A stretch of DNA of 48,329 nucleotides, from IMG/VR virus record IMGVR_UViG_3300030451_006500, positions 1-48,329 of that record. One strand, 5' to 3'. This DNA is from a virus. The notes under the pieces were generated by a model that saw only the letters and a program-made list of their open reading frames with translations, was not told where the DNA came from and did no database searches. A program made the position numbers and the translations under genes. Shown here piece after piece: positions 1-9,572 of the stretch; position 1 is the first letter of the stretch, and every line of letters starts with the position of its first letter.

Positions 1-893
1 GCTTTTCCTCTTCCAGCTTGGTCAGATAAGTCCTTTCCTTTACCACAATTTCCATATCCACCAGCATTTTCAGCACCACCAAATCCAACAGGGATGCCAG
101 CTCCACCGCCACCACCGCCACCAGACCTACCAAAGTCTCTGGGGTTTTTGTTAGGATTAGACCAAGAACCTGCTCCTCCTCCACCACCACCGTATCCACA
201 TCTTATAGTTCCACTATTATTAATTTGTGCTGGATACTCAATACCTAAACCACTTGTACCTGTAAATGCTTGACTCGGTGTACCACTATTGGTTGCTCCT
301 TGTCTTCCATTACCACCAGCACCTTGAATTCTACCAGAGGATCCAATATCTATTTGTAAAGTTGTTCCTGATGGCCAGTTTCCAGTTCTCAATGCAACTT
401 TATTTCGATCAGAGTTTGATCCAGCTTTTGCACTACCTATCTCTTTATTTACATGGATGAATACTTTTTTACCACCCTGCCAAGATGATGATGTTAATGA
501 ATATCCAGATACACTCCCAGTTGGTCTACTCCTATAACCACCAACAACTTTAACTCTTGAGGATTGATTATTATATCTCCAAGTCGCTGCCATGGTATTT
601 GCACCATCATCTTGTCGATTCAAAACATTATTAGCCTCACCACCACTTGAACCAGTATCATCATAATAATCAACTACCATATTCAATTTTTTACTATAGA
701 AATCACTGAATTTTATTTCACCAGACGCAGGTATACCAGTATCTAATGGTAAATTTGTTAATTCTCCTAAAGTTTCATTTGTAAATGCGGGATCTGTGCT
801 TCGATATTTTCCAAGAGTCCTGCCTGGATTAGAACCAAATTCTGCCTCTATTTCTGAAAATGATAATGAAGATCCAGATGCTTTAATTGTCAT
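1..893 (-). CDS. Glycine-rich tail fibre adhesin, 3' end beyond the window
   Basis: An open frame runs from an ATG at 891-893 to the left edge without a stop, giving about 297 residues of an incomplete protein. It starts MTIKASGSSLSFSEIEAEFG, an N-terminus I recognise from T4-like marine phage structural proteins. The middle (roughly residues 70-200) looks like a beta-rich domain. From about residue 195 it becomes glycine-rich, with runs such as CGYGGGGGGAG and SGGGGGGGAG. Such glycine-rich motifs form the receptor-binding loops of T-even gp38-type adhesins, so a host-recognition role at a fibre tip is inferred. It begins 5 nt after the stop of the 695-residue fibre gene, in the same operon. 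Gly codons explain the CCACCACCA-like runs on the plus strand at 60-200. It could also be a general structural protein with a flexible glycine-rich tail. Confidence 0.75.
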   Translation of the reverse strand, partial: MTIKASGSSLSFSEIEAEFGSNPGRTLGKYRSTDPAFTNETLGELTNLPLDTGIPASGEIKFSDFYSKKLNMVVDYYDDTGSSGGEANNVLNRQDDGANTMAATWRYNNQSSRVKVVGGYRSRPTGSVSGYSLTSSSWQGGKKVFIHVNKEIGSAKAGSNSDRNKVALRTGNWPSGTTLQIDIGSSGRIQGAGGNGRQGATNSGTPSQAFTGTSGLGIEYPAQINNSGTIRCGYGGGGGGAGSWSNPNKNPRDFGRSGGGGGGGAGIPVGFGGAENAGGYGNCGKGKDLSDQAGRGK

Positions 894-898
894 TACTG

Positions 899-2986
899 TT
901 ATGCCTCAACACTAGTTACTGTTTCCCAATTATTTCCATTATAAACTTGAAGTTTATTTAAATCTGTATTATATATCATCGCACCTGCAACAAGACTTAC
1001 TAATGCTGCTGTCTGTGCAGCACCAACCTTTGGAGGAACCATAAACATTCTATTCTGTTTAGCACCTGTAAGTCCTTGTCCAGCATTAGAGAAATCAACA
1101 ACCGAATTCGGTTGAGTTGTTCCAACACCAAGTGCTTCTCTTAGAACTACGTCTCCACTAACATATAATTCATTTCCAAAATTGTCATCAGTTCTTATAC
1201 CAACACTTCCACCATCAGTGATAAAGAATTTTTTATCGGCATCATCATTTACAGCTAATTGAAAAGTACCCATTGTGGTACCAATACCAACTGCTGCAGC
1301 AGATAATTGACCAAATTCATAGTAAACTGAAGTATCTAAATCTAGTCTCTTAAATGTTGATACACCTGAATTTGCGAACACATTTCCAGTCAAATTTCCT
1401 GTAACTTGACCAATGACATTTAAGGCAGCATTTCCAGTAACATCTAAATCTCCACCTAATACAACATTACCACTTATGGTGGCAGCACCAAGAACATGAA
1501 GTGGAGTGGCAGGAGTTGTGATTCCTATACCTAATGAGCCTCCAATGCCTGTAAGTGTCATTAATGTAGAATTATTAATACCCTTATGCCAATGGAAATC
1601 ACTACCATCTACTGGTACTGATAAATTATTTGCATTAAGATAGAAATTAATATTTCCACTATCAGTGTTAGTTAAATCTAGTGACCTTCTTGTACTGTAT
1701 GGGGCACCACCAGTTCCTCCATATCGAAGTGATCCAAAGTGTGATGATAAACCAGATATGCCACCATTAAAACTTGCAACTTTTAATTCATTATAAACCG
1801 ATGCACCTGCTCCAATTGTTTCCAATTGAAGATCACCATTAAAATATAATTTTACACCAGCATCATCTTCAATTAAAACACCATGCTCATCTTTTTTTGC
1901 CTGTAGTGCAATATTTCCACCATTGTCTGGTCCTGTATTCAATCTTACATAAAGATTTCTTGCTGAAGAATCTATGTAGCTATCATTAGTACCTGCTAAA
2001 TTTTGACTATGATAAATCTCAAGACCATCGGTACTACCAAATTTTAATTTTGCATCATCAACAAACTTGAGAGAATTATCTGACTTATCAAAACTTATTG
2101 ATGTAATTCCACTGACACCATGAAACTCAACATCATCAGTGAATGTGGATGCTGTTGCAATCAACCCATTTGAAAAGTCTGCGGGTACACCACCGTTTCC
2201 AGAAAAAGATGTACCTCTTATAGCACCTGTTGCACTTATTTCTCCAGTTACTGTAACACCAGTACCAGAGACACTAAATCTTTCACTACCACCAGTTACA
2301 ACTGATATTATACCCCCAGAGGGATGATGAATGTAAGTATCTTGATCATCTGAGAGAATTAAATGTCCTGAACTGTTTATCTGAAACTTGTCAGACCCAT
2401 TTGTAGTTACTCTAAATGTATCGTTAGACTCAAATCCAAAAGATGTATTCGTATCTCCTGCATGATATATGTAATCATCTATCACTAATGATGTAGCAGT
2501 CACAACACCAACTGCATTTATTCCACCAGAGATAATTCTAACTCCTTCTCCTGTGGTTAATATACCAGATATATTTACATCACCATTAAATTCTGAGTCT
2601 CCTATAACATCTAATTGTTTTGTTGGTGTTATAGATCCAATACCAAGTTTTGCAGTTGTTGATAAAGATCCAGCATTTGCTATCAAACCAACTGTGGATA
2701 TTGCAACAATATTTGTCAAACTAGAAGCATCTCCAACAAATTTAGTTGCAGTTATAATTCCACTCGTAGCATCAAGTGTGATTCCAGCACCAACAGTTAC
2801 TATGCCAGTAATATTTAAATCAGTTGCAGTCAATCCACCGTTTATTTGTGTATTTCCTCGAACGTCCAAAGTTTTTTGAGGCACCGTGGTTCCGATACCA
2901 ACCAATCCGTTTGCGGTGACAACAAAATTGCTGTCATCTACCTGTAGTCCGTTCGTAAAATTGTATGATTTGTTATAATTAGACAT
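899..2986 (-). CDS. Tail fibre-like structural protein with GIGT repeats (695 aa)
   Basis: The N-terminus has the marine T4-like fibre signature NGLQVDDSNFVVTANGLVGI, followed directly by GIGTTVPQKTLDVRG. Repeats of the GIG(T/S)..P...LDV.G type recur through the protein, alternating with short segments such as LKFGSTDGLEIYHSQN that also occur in the larger fibres. No S74 chaperone domain is visible at the C-terminus, which ends AMIYNTDLNKLQVYNGNNWE plus a few residues. This closing motif is common at the ends of phage and bacterial beta-fibre proteins. The gene lies 11 nt after the 1889-residue fibre gene and just upstream of the glycine-rich adhesin. I infer a shaft or connector carrying the adhesin, but its exact place in the virion cannot be read from the sequence. 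Confidence 0.8.
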   Translation of the reverse strand: MSNYNKSYNFTNGLQVDDSNFVVTANGLVGIGTTVPQKTLDVRGNTQINGGLTATDLNITGIVTVGAGITLDATSGIITATKFVGDASSLTNIVAISTVGLIANAGSLSTTAKLGIGSITPTKQLDVIGDSEFNGDVNISGILTTGEGVRIISGGINAVGVVTATSLVIDDYIYHAGDTNTSFGFESNDTFRVTTNGSDKFQINSSGHLILSDDQDTYIHHPSGGIISVVTGGSERFSVSGTGVTVTGEISATGAIRGTSFSGNGGVPADFSNGLIATASTFTDDVEFHGVSGITSISFDKSDNSLKFVDDAKLKFGSTDGLEIYHSQNLAGTNDSYIDSSARNLYVRLNTGPDNGGNIALQAKKDEHGVLIEDDAGVKLYFNGDLQLETIGAGASVYNELKVASFNGGISGLSSHFGSLRYGGTGGAPYSTRRSLDLTNTDSGNINFYLNANNLSVPVDGSDFHWHKGINNSTLMTLTGIGGSLGIGITTPATPLHVLGAATISGNVVLGGDLDVTGNAALNVIGQVTGNLTGNVFANSGVSTFKRLDLDTSVYYEFGQLSAAAVGIGTTMGTFQLAVNDDADKKFFITDGGSVGIRTDDNFGNELYVSGDVVLREALGVGTTQPNSVVDFSNAGQGLTGAKQNRMFMVPPKVGAAQTAALVSLVAGAMIYNTDLNKLQVYNGNNWETVTSVEA

Positions 2987-2997
2987 TACTTCTTTTT

Positions 2998-5900
2998 TTA
3001 ATTATTTATGTTGTTTTCAAGAACATCGACCTTTGTGGATAACTCTTTAATAGCTTCAATTAGAAGTGGAACCAATTTCTCATAGTCCACTGCCATATAC
3101 CCACTACTTCTTGTAGTTGTGATGCCTGGTAAACCAAGTGCATCAATTTCTTGTGCGATAACTCCTGTGAGTGGAGTTCCATCAGATTTTTTAGTAAATG
3201 TTACTCCATTTATAGAGTTAACTTTTTCAAGTGCTTTTGCTATGGGTGAGATATTTTCTTTTAAGTTTCTATCAGAACTAGAGAAAGCAACTATATCACC
3301 CGTAACTTGCAATGTAACATCAGCTTCAGTTGGATCACCAATTTTTACAAGTGTGCTTTGAACATCAAGAGCTGCGGTGTCATTAAATAAAACTTGAACA
3401 CCAGATGAATCAATACGCATCTTTTCATTATCTGTGTTAGCAAGTCCACCACCAGTATGAATACTGAGTGTATTTGCAGATGGAACTCTAAATCTTGGAC
3501 CTCCATCATTCAATTCTATTTCTGGGGTTGCAGCAGTGAGTTGTATATTACCATTAACAGTAGTAATTCCAGTGATTATAACACCAGATGTCGTTGCTTC
3601 TGCTCTTGTAACAATATTAGTATCAACTATTTTATTATTATCAATACCATCTAATGTACCACCATTACCATAGAAGTTAGTGGCATACATGTCACCCGTT
3701 ACTGTGGCACCAGTGGAAATGGTTTCAAAATGCTTGGTTGCCCCATGAATTAACTCAATAGAACTTCCCTTTAATTTAAGTGCTCCTGTTCCAGTATCTT
3801 CAATAAAACTGTCGTTTCCGTTATGAAGTATTTGTAAATCTCCTGAATTACCAAATTTTATTGCAGCATCATCAGGAAGATTAACAGTTTTACCAATGCC
3901 AACTCCCCCAGATACAACAAGAGATCCTGTGATGGATGAAGTTGAATCTGTGGTTGATTTAATTTTGAGTGAACTTTCTTTGATCTGAACTTCATTATTA
4001 AATGTAACAGGACCATCAAATTCAGATAGTGATGTTTTGGATTTACCACCTTCAACTACAAGTCTTTCTTTAATTGTTGCTTCATCAAACACAACACTCA
4101 ATCTACCAGGATTTTCACCTGTAACTGATGGTATTGGAGTATCGAAAGATGTCTCCTCACCTGTGAGTGCAGATTTCTTCTGGTTTCCAATGTAGAAATC
4201 ACCTTTGTTGTTCATTCCAGTGTAAACAACGGCACCACCTGCTCTTTCCTGTGACTGTGATAAAAACTCTTCCTTCTCAGAAATTGTTTTGACCTGAACT
4301 TGTGGAAGTGCAGTTGAATAGTTACCAGGACCATAACCAAGATATTCAAATGTATGACCTGATGCTCTAAGAATAGATGGTCGGTTAAATTGTATTGGGA
4401 ATGGTTTTATCTTTTTGACCAGTGAACCAACCGCATGATCTTTAATAACTGTACCAAAAATACCACGAATTACTGGAATTTGATTTTCATCAATACCTTC
4501 AAGTGCATTTTTAGACACCCTCATTATTTCTTCATCAATCAAAATATATGATCCATATGGGAATCTTTGTAATAAATTATTTGTGGTAGATAAGTCTAAT
4601 TGACAGACAGAATCTGAAGATCCCATTCCAACTTGTAACTTTCCATGTTCAATATCAAATAAATCAACACCCCTTATCGCAAGATTTTCTTGACCTTGAT
4701 CAGATATACCATCATTCGCAGACAATCCATGCTTGAGTACAAATCCACTATCTACACTAACATCAGAAGTTGATTCAAATGTGAATGAAGTGACACTAAC
4801 TTTTGTTTTAACAATATATGATCCCTTATTAACATTAGATGCATCGTTTATTTGGAATTTATTTCCAGCAACAAGTCCATGAGGTTCTGATGTTACGATA
4901 GTTTTAACACCATCAGAATAATTATTACCAGAGGCACTTATCTTAGATGATGGACTTACAATGAAACAATATTGATTTTGTAATGGAAGACTTGTGTCTG
5001 ATGCAGACTTGTGAATAACTATTTGTTTCTTATCAGTAACCTCTTTCAATCTAAAATATGAATCGGGTTGTGTTCCAATTCCAGTAAATTGAAGAACTAA
5101 ATCACTTGAAATTCCAATGTTAGGTGCGGTTAGTCCAGCTCCAGCTAAACCATCTATTTTTGCCTCACCATCACCAGATCCAATTCGAGTTGTATCAAAA
5201 TAACCTCGACTAGGTGGATTAGTTCCTGCTGTCCATCCTGAACCAGGATTAGTTATCTCAAATGAACTTACAACACCATTATCTACGATAACTTTAGCTA
5301 AAGTACCGTTCCAATTATTATCATTTTGTGTTGTGGAGTTGAAAACTTTAACATTATGATATGTTGCAATTCCTGACGAAGGATTATAATTCGCACCACC
5401 AGTGAGAGTAGCAGTCGTAATACCTGCAAAATTATGTTCATGGGTAAATGATACTATACCTGTAGATGCACTGTCTGTGTATGAAAATATACTTGCACCC
5501 ACACCTATAGATCTCATTAATTTATCATTAGTTTCTCTTGTAAGACTTTTTAATGGATCATTTGTAACAACTTGTCCTAAAGGAGATCTAACAGCAAAAG
5601 ATGTCGATGCTTGTGGATTTTCATTTATATTATCCCTATCCAATTGAGGATATAAGTCAACAACATTCTGACTATAATTTAAATTACTATATTCACCTTC
5701 AATGGAATTACTAGAGTTAAGTGCAAATACTTGATACACACCATCTTGAGTGCCATCAATGTACTCGGATACAATCGTATTTCTAAACAAGTAAATATTA
5801 GATTTTAGATCAGTTCTCTCATATCTTGGTAGAGTCGTATCTCTCACATCAAAATTATTTGACGCATTTGCACCCAAATTATCTCTTGTTGTTTTATACT

Positions 5901-8667
5901 CAAATGTTAAATTATTAACGATATTGGTGACAGTGAACTCTCCATTATATCCTTTTTCAAACTCACCAAGAGCACTTCCACCAGTTCCAGCATCTTTAAC
6001 ATTTTTTATTGAAACTAAATCACCCGTTGCCAAATTATGTGGTTTTTCAGCAGTAATAGTAATTACTCCAGTGCCACTATTATATGTACAACTGCTTATA
6101 AATCTAGGATTTCTCTTGAATCCAAAGTCAGCTCTTGTAAGAGTATCATCCTTTATAAAGTCATTATCTGATGTAAATCCAGTTGAACTCGATTCCTGTA
6201 TCACAAATCCATTCTCTGGATTTTTTGAGTTTGATATCTCCTTTGGTATTGCAAGTCTAACTTTATAAATTTTATCATCAAGAGATCTTGTGTCAGATTT
6301 TCTCTTCACATATGAAGGTTCAGTTCTACCAGTTAATGAAGAAATACTGTTAAATATTGAATTATTTCCCTCTACGTTTATAAACCATCCAGCAGTCTCT
6401 GTTGTTGTGACACCGTTTCTGGTAACTGATACACTAGAAGGGTCAAATTCAACTGGATGACCAAGTTCTCCTGAGTCTCTGTCACTCACACGACTTAAAA
6501 CTCTTAGATTTGTACCTTTATATACGTTTATAAACTCTCCATTGTCAGCATTTGTTTTTGATGATGCAAGTTTAAATTGAGTTCCTGATTCACGAATTGC
6601 GAAATATGTTGTCTTTTCAGATAAATTTTCTGGCAAATCACCATTATCACTAATAATGATTACTTTCTCTCCAGTTGATAATCTATGTATTGTAGAACTG
6701 GTAAAGACACCATCAGATGGTTCACTGATGTTAGATTCTTTTACACTCACTATAGATGGATTACCTGTTCCAAATTCTTCCATGAAGATCTTTGCAGATC
6801 GTTCTTGACCAGATATATTTACAAATAATTCATCATCTATTTTTGCACCAACACGGAATCCCTGTGTTACAGATGGAGGTTTAATATCTTCCGAATTAAA
6901 TCCGAAAAGATATAATCTCTTACCACCATAACCCTCAACAGTATCAACTTGTTTTGTTTTGTCGATATCAATTGAAATCCAATCTATCTCCTCTTCGGCA
7001 GTTGTTATTGCCTTTGGTGGAATTATATGTGTTATAAATGCTCTGTCATCTTTTTCAAAGGCATGTTTCTTAAATCCATCAGATACCAGTGCTAATTGAC
7101 CAAAGTTGGAGTTTGAGTTAGTGATAGAAGCATCAGAACCTGACTGTGCTTCAAAATGAACACCATATCCAATTGCAAATACAGATACAATTTGTAATAC
7201 AGCATCATTTGATATTTTTACATGTCTTGTTTGCCATCCATCCCTATAAATCGCATCAGAATCTAAATGAAATACCTTGTCAGTATCGACTGCAGATGAC
7301 TGAGAGGATAATGTTTCACCATATGCTGCTGGATCTATACTAAGACCAGTGTAACTTCTACCTGTTTTACTATATTTTACAAAGGCACGATCATCTTTCT
7401 GAAGTGATACACCTGTAAACTGTGCAACAACCATTGAACGGAAACCAGTTGCTTTTGCACCATCAGCGTGCATACCATTCATACCATAAACAGATCTTAG
7501 TGATATGTTAAAGATATATGGTGAAGCACCACCAACAGTATCAGTTTCTACTGTAACAGTTCCACCAGTTACGTTTGTAGCAGTTGCTGGCAATTCATCA
7601 GGGACAGATTCAAGAGTATATGTAAATTCTTTTGGATTAGTTACACTTACAGCTGTAACTTTTGATGAAACATTATAATCTAATGGAACAACTCCTGAAA
7701 TTTTAATAGGTGTTCCAACATCTAACTTATGATCTTGTTGCGTAGTTACAGTAACAACAGGAGATACATTTGAACCATCTCCAGATTTAAGACTTGTTAT
7801 GTTAATTGGATCTGCAGCAAAAGCACCAACAATCTCAAATTCTGGTCTTCTTGCAGCAAAACCATCAGTGCTTGCAGGGAACTTGTCAATAATATTTCGA
7901 TTTGTTGTCGCAGTACCATAAGCTATTGAAAGCTTATAATAATACATATTCAAGTCAGTTATACCAGAAGTTGTTAAATCTTTATTAACACCGTCAGCAT
8001 ATTCAAATACTGTCAACTTATGATGTGAAAAAGTTGGTGTGCATAATTTATCTCCATCAAAAGTTGTGTTATCTGTATAAACTAACTCAGTTTCTTTACC
8101 ATCAAATATTGAGAACTGCCAAAAATAACAAGCACCTGTAATTCTAAAAATTGCAGAATTAGGAACTGATGGATCTGTGGGGTTTGGAACATATTTTGGT
8201 ATGATTTTTGTTTTTCTTAAATCAAGACCTACAATAGAAGTTCCACGAGGAACAATGACACCACCTTCTACACTATTAAACTTATGTAATATATTATCTT
8301 TATTGTTTAAATCAAAATCTGATTCTAAGTTAAGACTAATTGTATCTGTGGATACAACAGATCCTGATTGATTTACAATTTGAGCATTATTACCCGATTT
8401 TTGGATCCTAAATCCTGGTCGGTTATCAATGATATGCTCACCAGGCATCAACAATATTGTTGTTTTCTCTGTTATATCATTATTGTTTCCTTGAATGTAT
8501 GAAAATCTTGCTGCTTCAATCAGTGCTCTCTGCACAGTTTTGAATGGTGCTGTCTGGGAATTACCCTGATTTGACATCGCATCAGTTGCATCTAAATCAC
8601 TTGGACTTACATAAAGAATACGACCTTCTACGTTTTTTAGGAAATTATCTAACTTATTCAGTGGCAT
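2998..8667 (-). CDS. Giant tail fibre/spike with N-terminal beta-helix and S74 chaperone (1889 aa)
   Basis: The N-terminus (YVSPSDLDATDA... TAPFKTVQRALIEAARF, about residues 18-56) resembles pectate-lyase-like beta-helix spikes. Around residues 510-530 the motif ASITNSNSNFGQLALVSDGF continues the helix. The middle holds Ig-like segments (PHNLATGDLVSIKNV). Near residue 1435 the FEYLGYGPGNYSTALP and GDFYIGNQKKSALTG motifs typify marine phage structural proteins. Fibre-shaft repeats follow. The last ~93 residues are an S74 intramolecular chaperone, with Ser1798-Asp1799 in SSDRNLKENI and the GVIAQEID and YEKLVPLLIEAIKEL helices. By family behaviour it trimerises the fibre and is then cut off before Ser1798. 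The gene has its own late-promoter candidate upstream at 8699-8706. A virion fibre or spike is near certain; any enzymatic activity is unproven. Confidence 0.88.
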   Translation of the reverse strand: MPLNKLDNFLKNVEGRILYVSPSDLDATDAMSNQGNSQTAPFKTVQRALIEAARFSYIQGNNNDITEKTTILLMPGEHIIDNRPGFRIQKSGNNAQIVNQSGSVVSTDTISLNLESDFDLNNKDNILHKFNSVEGGVIVPRGTSIVGLDLRKTKIIPKYVPNPTDPSVPNSAIFRITGACYFWQFSIFDGKETELVYTDNTTFDGDKLCTPTFSHHKLTVFEYADGVNKDLTTSGITDLNMYYYKLSIAYGTATTNRNIIDKFPASTDGFAARRPEFEIVGAFAADPINITSLKSGDGSNVSPVVTVTTQQDHKLDVGTPIKISGVVPLDYNVSSKVTAVSVTNPKEFTYTLESVPDELPATATNVTGGTVTVETDTVGGASPYIFNISLRSVYGMNGMHADGAKATGFRSMVVAQFTGVSLQKDDRAFVKYSKTGRSYTGLSIDPAAYGETLSSQSSAVDTDKVFHLDSDAIYRDGWQTRHVKISNDAVLQIVSVFAIGYGVHFEAQSGSDASITNSNSNFGQLALVSDGFKKHAFEKDDRAFITHIIPPKAITTAEEEIDWISIDIDKTKQVDTVEGYGGKRLYLFGFNSEDIKPPSVTQGFRVGAKIDDELFVNISGQERSAKIFMEEFGTGNPSIVSVKESNISEPSDGVFTSSTIHRLSTGEKVIIISDNGDLPENLSEKTTYFAIRESGTQFKLASSKTNADNGEFINVYKGTNLRVLSRVSDRDSGELGHPVEFDPSSVSVTRNGVTTTETAGWFINVEGNNSIFNSISSLTGRTEPSYVKRKSDTRSLDDKIYKVRLAIPKEISNSKNPENGFVIQESSSTGFTSDNDFIKDDTLTRADFGFKRNPRFISSCTYNSGTGVITITAEKPHNLATGDLVSIKNVKDAGTGGSALGEFEKGYNGEFTVTNIVNNLTFEYKTTRDNLGANASNNFDVRDTTLPRYERTDLKSNIYLFRNTIVSEYIDGTQDGVYQVFALNSSNSIEGEYSNLNYSQNVVDLYPQLDRDNINENPQASTSFAVRSPLGQVVTNDPLKSLTRETNDKLMRSIGVGASIFSYTDSASTGIVSFTHEHNFAGITTATLTGGANYNPSSGIATYHNVKVFNSTTQNDNNWNGTLAKVIVDNGVVSSFEITNPGSGWTAGTNPPSRGYFDTTRIGSGDGEAKIDGLAGAGLTAPNIGISSDLVLQFTGIGTQPDSYFRLKEVTDKKQIVIHKSASDTSLPLQNQYCFIVSPSSKISASGNNYSDGVKTIVTSEPHGLVAGNKFQINDASNVNKGSYIVKTKVSVTSFTFESTSDVSVDSGFVLKHGLSANDGISDQGQENLAIRGVDLFDIEHGKLQVGMGSSDSVCQLDLSTTNNLLQRFPYGSYILIDEEIMRVSKNALEGIDENQIPVIRGIFGTVIKDHAVGSLVKKIKPFPIQFNRPSILRASGHTFEYLGYGPGNYSTALPQVQVKTISEKEEFLSQSQERAGGAVVYTGMNNKGDFYIGNQKKSALTGEETSFDTPIPSVTGENPGRLSVVFDEATIKERLVVEGGKSKTSLSEFDGPVTFNNEVQIKESSLKIKSTTDSTSSITGSLVVSGGVGIGKTVNLPDDAAIKFGNSGDLQILHNGNDSFIEDTGTGALKLKGSSIELIHGATKHFETISTGATVTGDMYATNFYGNGGTLDGIDNNKIVDTNIVTRAEATTSGVIITGITTVNGNIQLTAATPEIELNDGGPRFRVPSANTLSIHTGGGLANTDNEKMRIDSSGVQVLFNDTAALDVQSTLVKIGDPTEADVTLQVTGDIVAFSSSDRNLKENISPIAKALEKVNSINGVTFTKKSDGTPLTGVIAQEIDALGLPGITTTRSSGYMAVDYEKLVPLLIEAIKELSTKVDVLENNINN
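3001..3279 (-). other. S74 intramolecular chaperone domain of the 1889-aa fibre
   Basis: Codons for residues 1797-1889. The Ser-Asp pair, the LKENI segment, the VIAQE core and the C-terminal coiled-coil helix match the S74 endosialidase-type auto-processing chaperone. Predicted self-cleavage is on the N-terminal side of Ser1798, releasing about 92 residues. Confidence 0.85.
3003..3010 (-). promoter_or_regulatory. Late-promoter-like CATAAATA
   Basis: CATAAATA on the minus strand, one base from the T4 late consensus TATAAATA. It lies in the last codons of the 1889-residue fibre gene and ends 17 nt before the ATG of the next gene. It is plausible by position, but in AT-rich DNA it could be chance. 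Confidence 0.35.
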
Positions 8668-8698
8668 GACACAATGATTCTACTATGATTCTATGTTC

Positions 8699-8706
8699 TA
8701 TTTATG
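8699..8706 (-). promoter_or_regulatory. Late-promoter-like CATAAATA upstream of the 1889-aa fibre
   Basis: CATAAATA followed by G lies in a 53-nt gap, one of the few real gaps in the operon, about 31 nt upstream of the ATG at 8667. Position and sequence fit a T4-type sigma-gp55 late promoter with one mismatch. Confidence 0.5.
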
Positions 8707-8720
8707 TATTCAAATTTGAG

Positions 8721-9311
8721 TTAATTTGGTTCAACATAATACCAAGTTACAGCAACCCTCTTAATTCCTTCGGTTACAAGTTCACCAGCATGAGGATAAC
8801 ACCAATTTGAGGGGAATATCAAAGCATAACCAGGTTCTGGTTTATATCTCATATGTGGAAATAAAGTTCCACCTCCTTCAAAATCATTTGTCAAATAAAC
8901 GATAACTGATATTGTTCTATGAAATTCATACCTTTCTTTATGGTTAGCAACATCATGATGAAATTTATACTCTTGATTTTTTTCATACTCTAAAACTTGT
9001 ATACTCTCTCTCCAAGAATGAGTATCATATCCACCAATCATAGGATAGTATGAAAAAATTTCATGAATGTTTACTAAACGTTTTTTATACTCATCCAAAC
9101 CCTGATTTATTTTACTATGAAAGTTCACAGTAATTTCATGGTTCTCATCTAAAAAACATCCAGTGCTACTTCTGTAATTTTCATCAAGGTCACTACCTTG
9201 ACTTCGCAACATTACCGAACTTTTGCTAAATTCAAAATTATCAACAAAATTATTTAATTCTTTAACTTCATGAGGTTCAAGAATTTTTATGACTTGTATT
9301 AAATCATGCAT
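8721..9311 (-). CDS. 2OG-Fe(II) oxygenase, prolyl 4-hydroxylase-like (196 aa)
   Basis: The protein carries the 2-oxoglutarate/iron dioxygenase signature: an HxD motif in YKFHHDVANH (His118, Asp120), an EGGGTLFP turn at about 145-152, a distal iron ligand His174 in YPHAGE, and Arg185 or Lys184 in IKRVAVTWY for binding 2-oxoglutarate. Overall it matches the short phage prolyl 4-hydroxylase-like proteins common in marine T4-like phages. I chose the ATG at 9311, which overlaps the stop of the preceding gene by 8 nt. A longer reading from TTG at 9329 adds six residues but is less likely. It lies inside the fibre operon, and a collagen-like protein with Gly-Pro-Pro triplets is encoded nearby at 10648-10938. 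Hydroxylation of prolines in a structural protein is therefore a reasonable inference, but the substrate is not shown. Confidence 0.85.
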   Translation of the reverse strand: MHDLIQVIKILEPHEVKELNNFVDNFEFSKSSVMLRSQGSDLDENYRSSTGCFLDENHEITVNFHSKINQGLDEYKKRLVNIHEIFSYYPMIGGYDTHSWRESIQVLEYEKNQEYKFHHDVANHKERYEFHRTISVIVYLTNDFEGGGTLFPHMRYKPEPGYALIFPSNWCYPHAGELVTEGIKRVAVTWYYVEPN

Positions 9312-9567
9312 TATAAGGTGATTCACCAAGAATGGTTGTATCCCATTGTTGTTTTAACTCTGTGGCACTCGTAGCAGTTGCGATACCAGCAGAAGCTGGA
9401 GCATCTCTTAATGCATTTTTCTTAGCAACAATATCAGTCGTACTAGCACCAGTTTCGAGTGCTCTTTGAAATTCAATATCAAGTTCTGCAAGTTTTGATG
9501 TTCTTGCAATTCTTATGTTCGTTTTGTGAATTTCTTTGGCTTTCGCCATGTCGATTCCGAATCCCAT
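9304..9567 (-). CDS. Tail-fibre-assembly-like protein, C-terminal half (87 aa)
   Basis: The sequence IDMAKAKEIHKTNIRIARTS, then LDIEFQRALETG, KNALRDAP and LKQQWD, fits a family of phage and prophage tail-associated small proteins that I recall as reading DM.KAKEIHR...R..L..LD...ALE.GD....K.ALRD.....L...W. In that family an upstream DR(S/T)FRNAW segment is usually part of the same chain. Here that segment is at the end of the separate 66-residue gene. The ATG at 9567 lies 5 nt after that gene's stop; a TTG at 9591 in the same frame would overlap it. Its 3' end overlaps the oxygenase start, implying coupled translation. A chaperone-like role in fibre assembly is a guess from family and place. 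Confidence 0.7.
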   Translation of the reverse strand: MGFGIDMAKAKEIHKTNIRIARTSKLAELDIEFQRALETGASTTDIVAKKNALRDAPASAGIATATSATELKQQWDTTILGESPYNA

Positions 9568-9572
9568 AATTT

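Noticed and set aside
60-200. CCACCACCA-type microsatellite or repeat array
   Set aside because: Explained by consecutive glycine codons of the adhesin on the minus strand; spacing is irregular and there are no spacers as in CRISPR arrays.
266-460. 64-residue plus-strand frame inside the adhesin gene
   Set aside because: It is a shadow of the minus-strand coding sequence, rich in His, Tyr and Leu as expected from complementary codons, and there is no gene spacing or binding site for it.
8705-8720. TCAAATTTGA palindrome as a terminator or operator
   Set aside because: It is only 10 bp, AT-rich and without a loop or T-run; such palindromes are expected by chance here.
9312-9329. TTG start adding six residues to the oxygenase
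   Set aside because: An ATG at 9311 overlaps the upstream stop in the way seen elsewhere in the operon, and the family homology begins after it.
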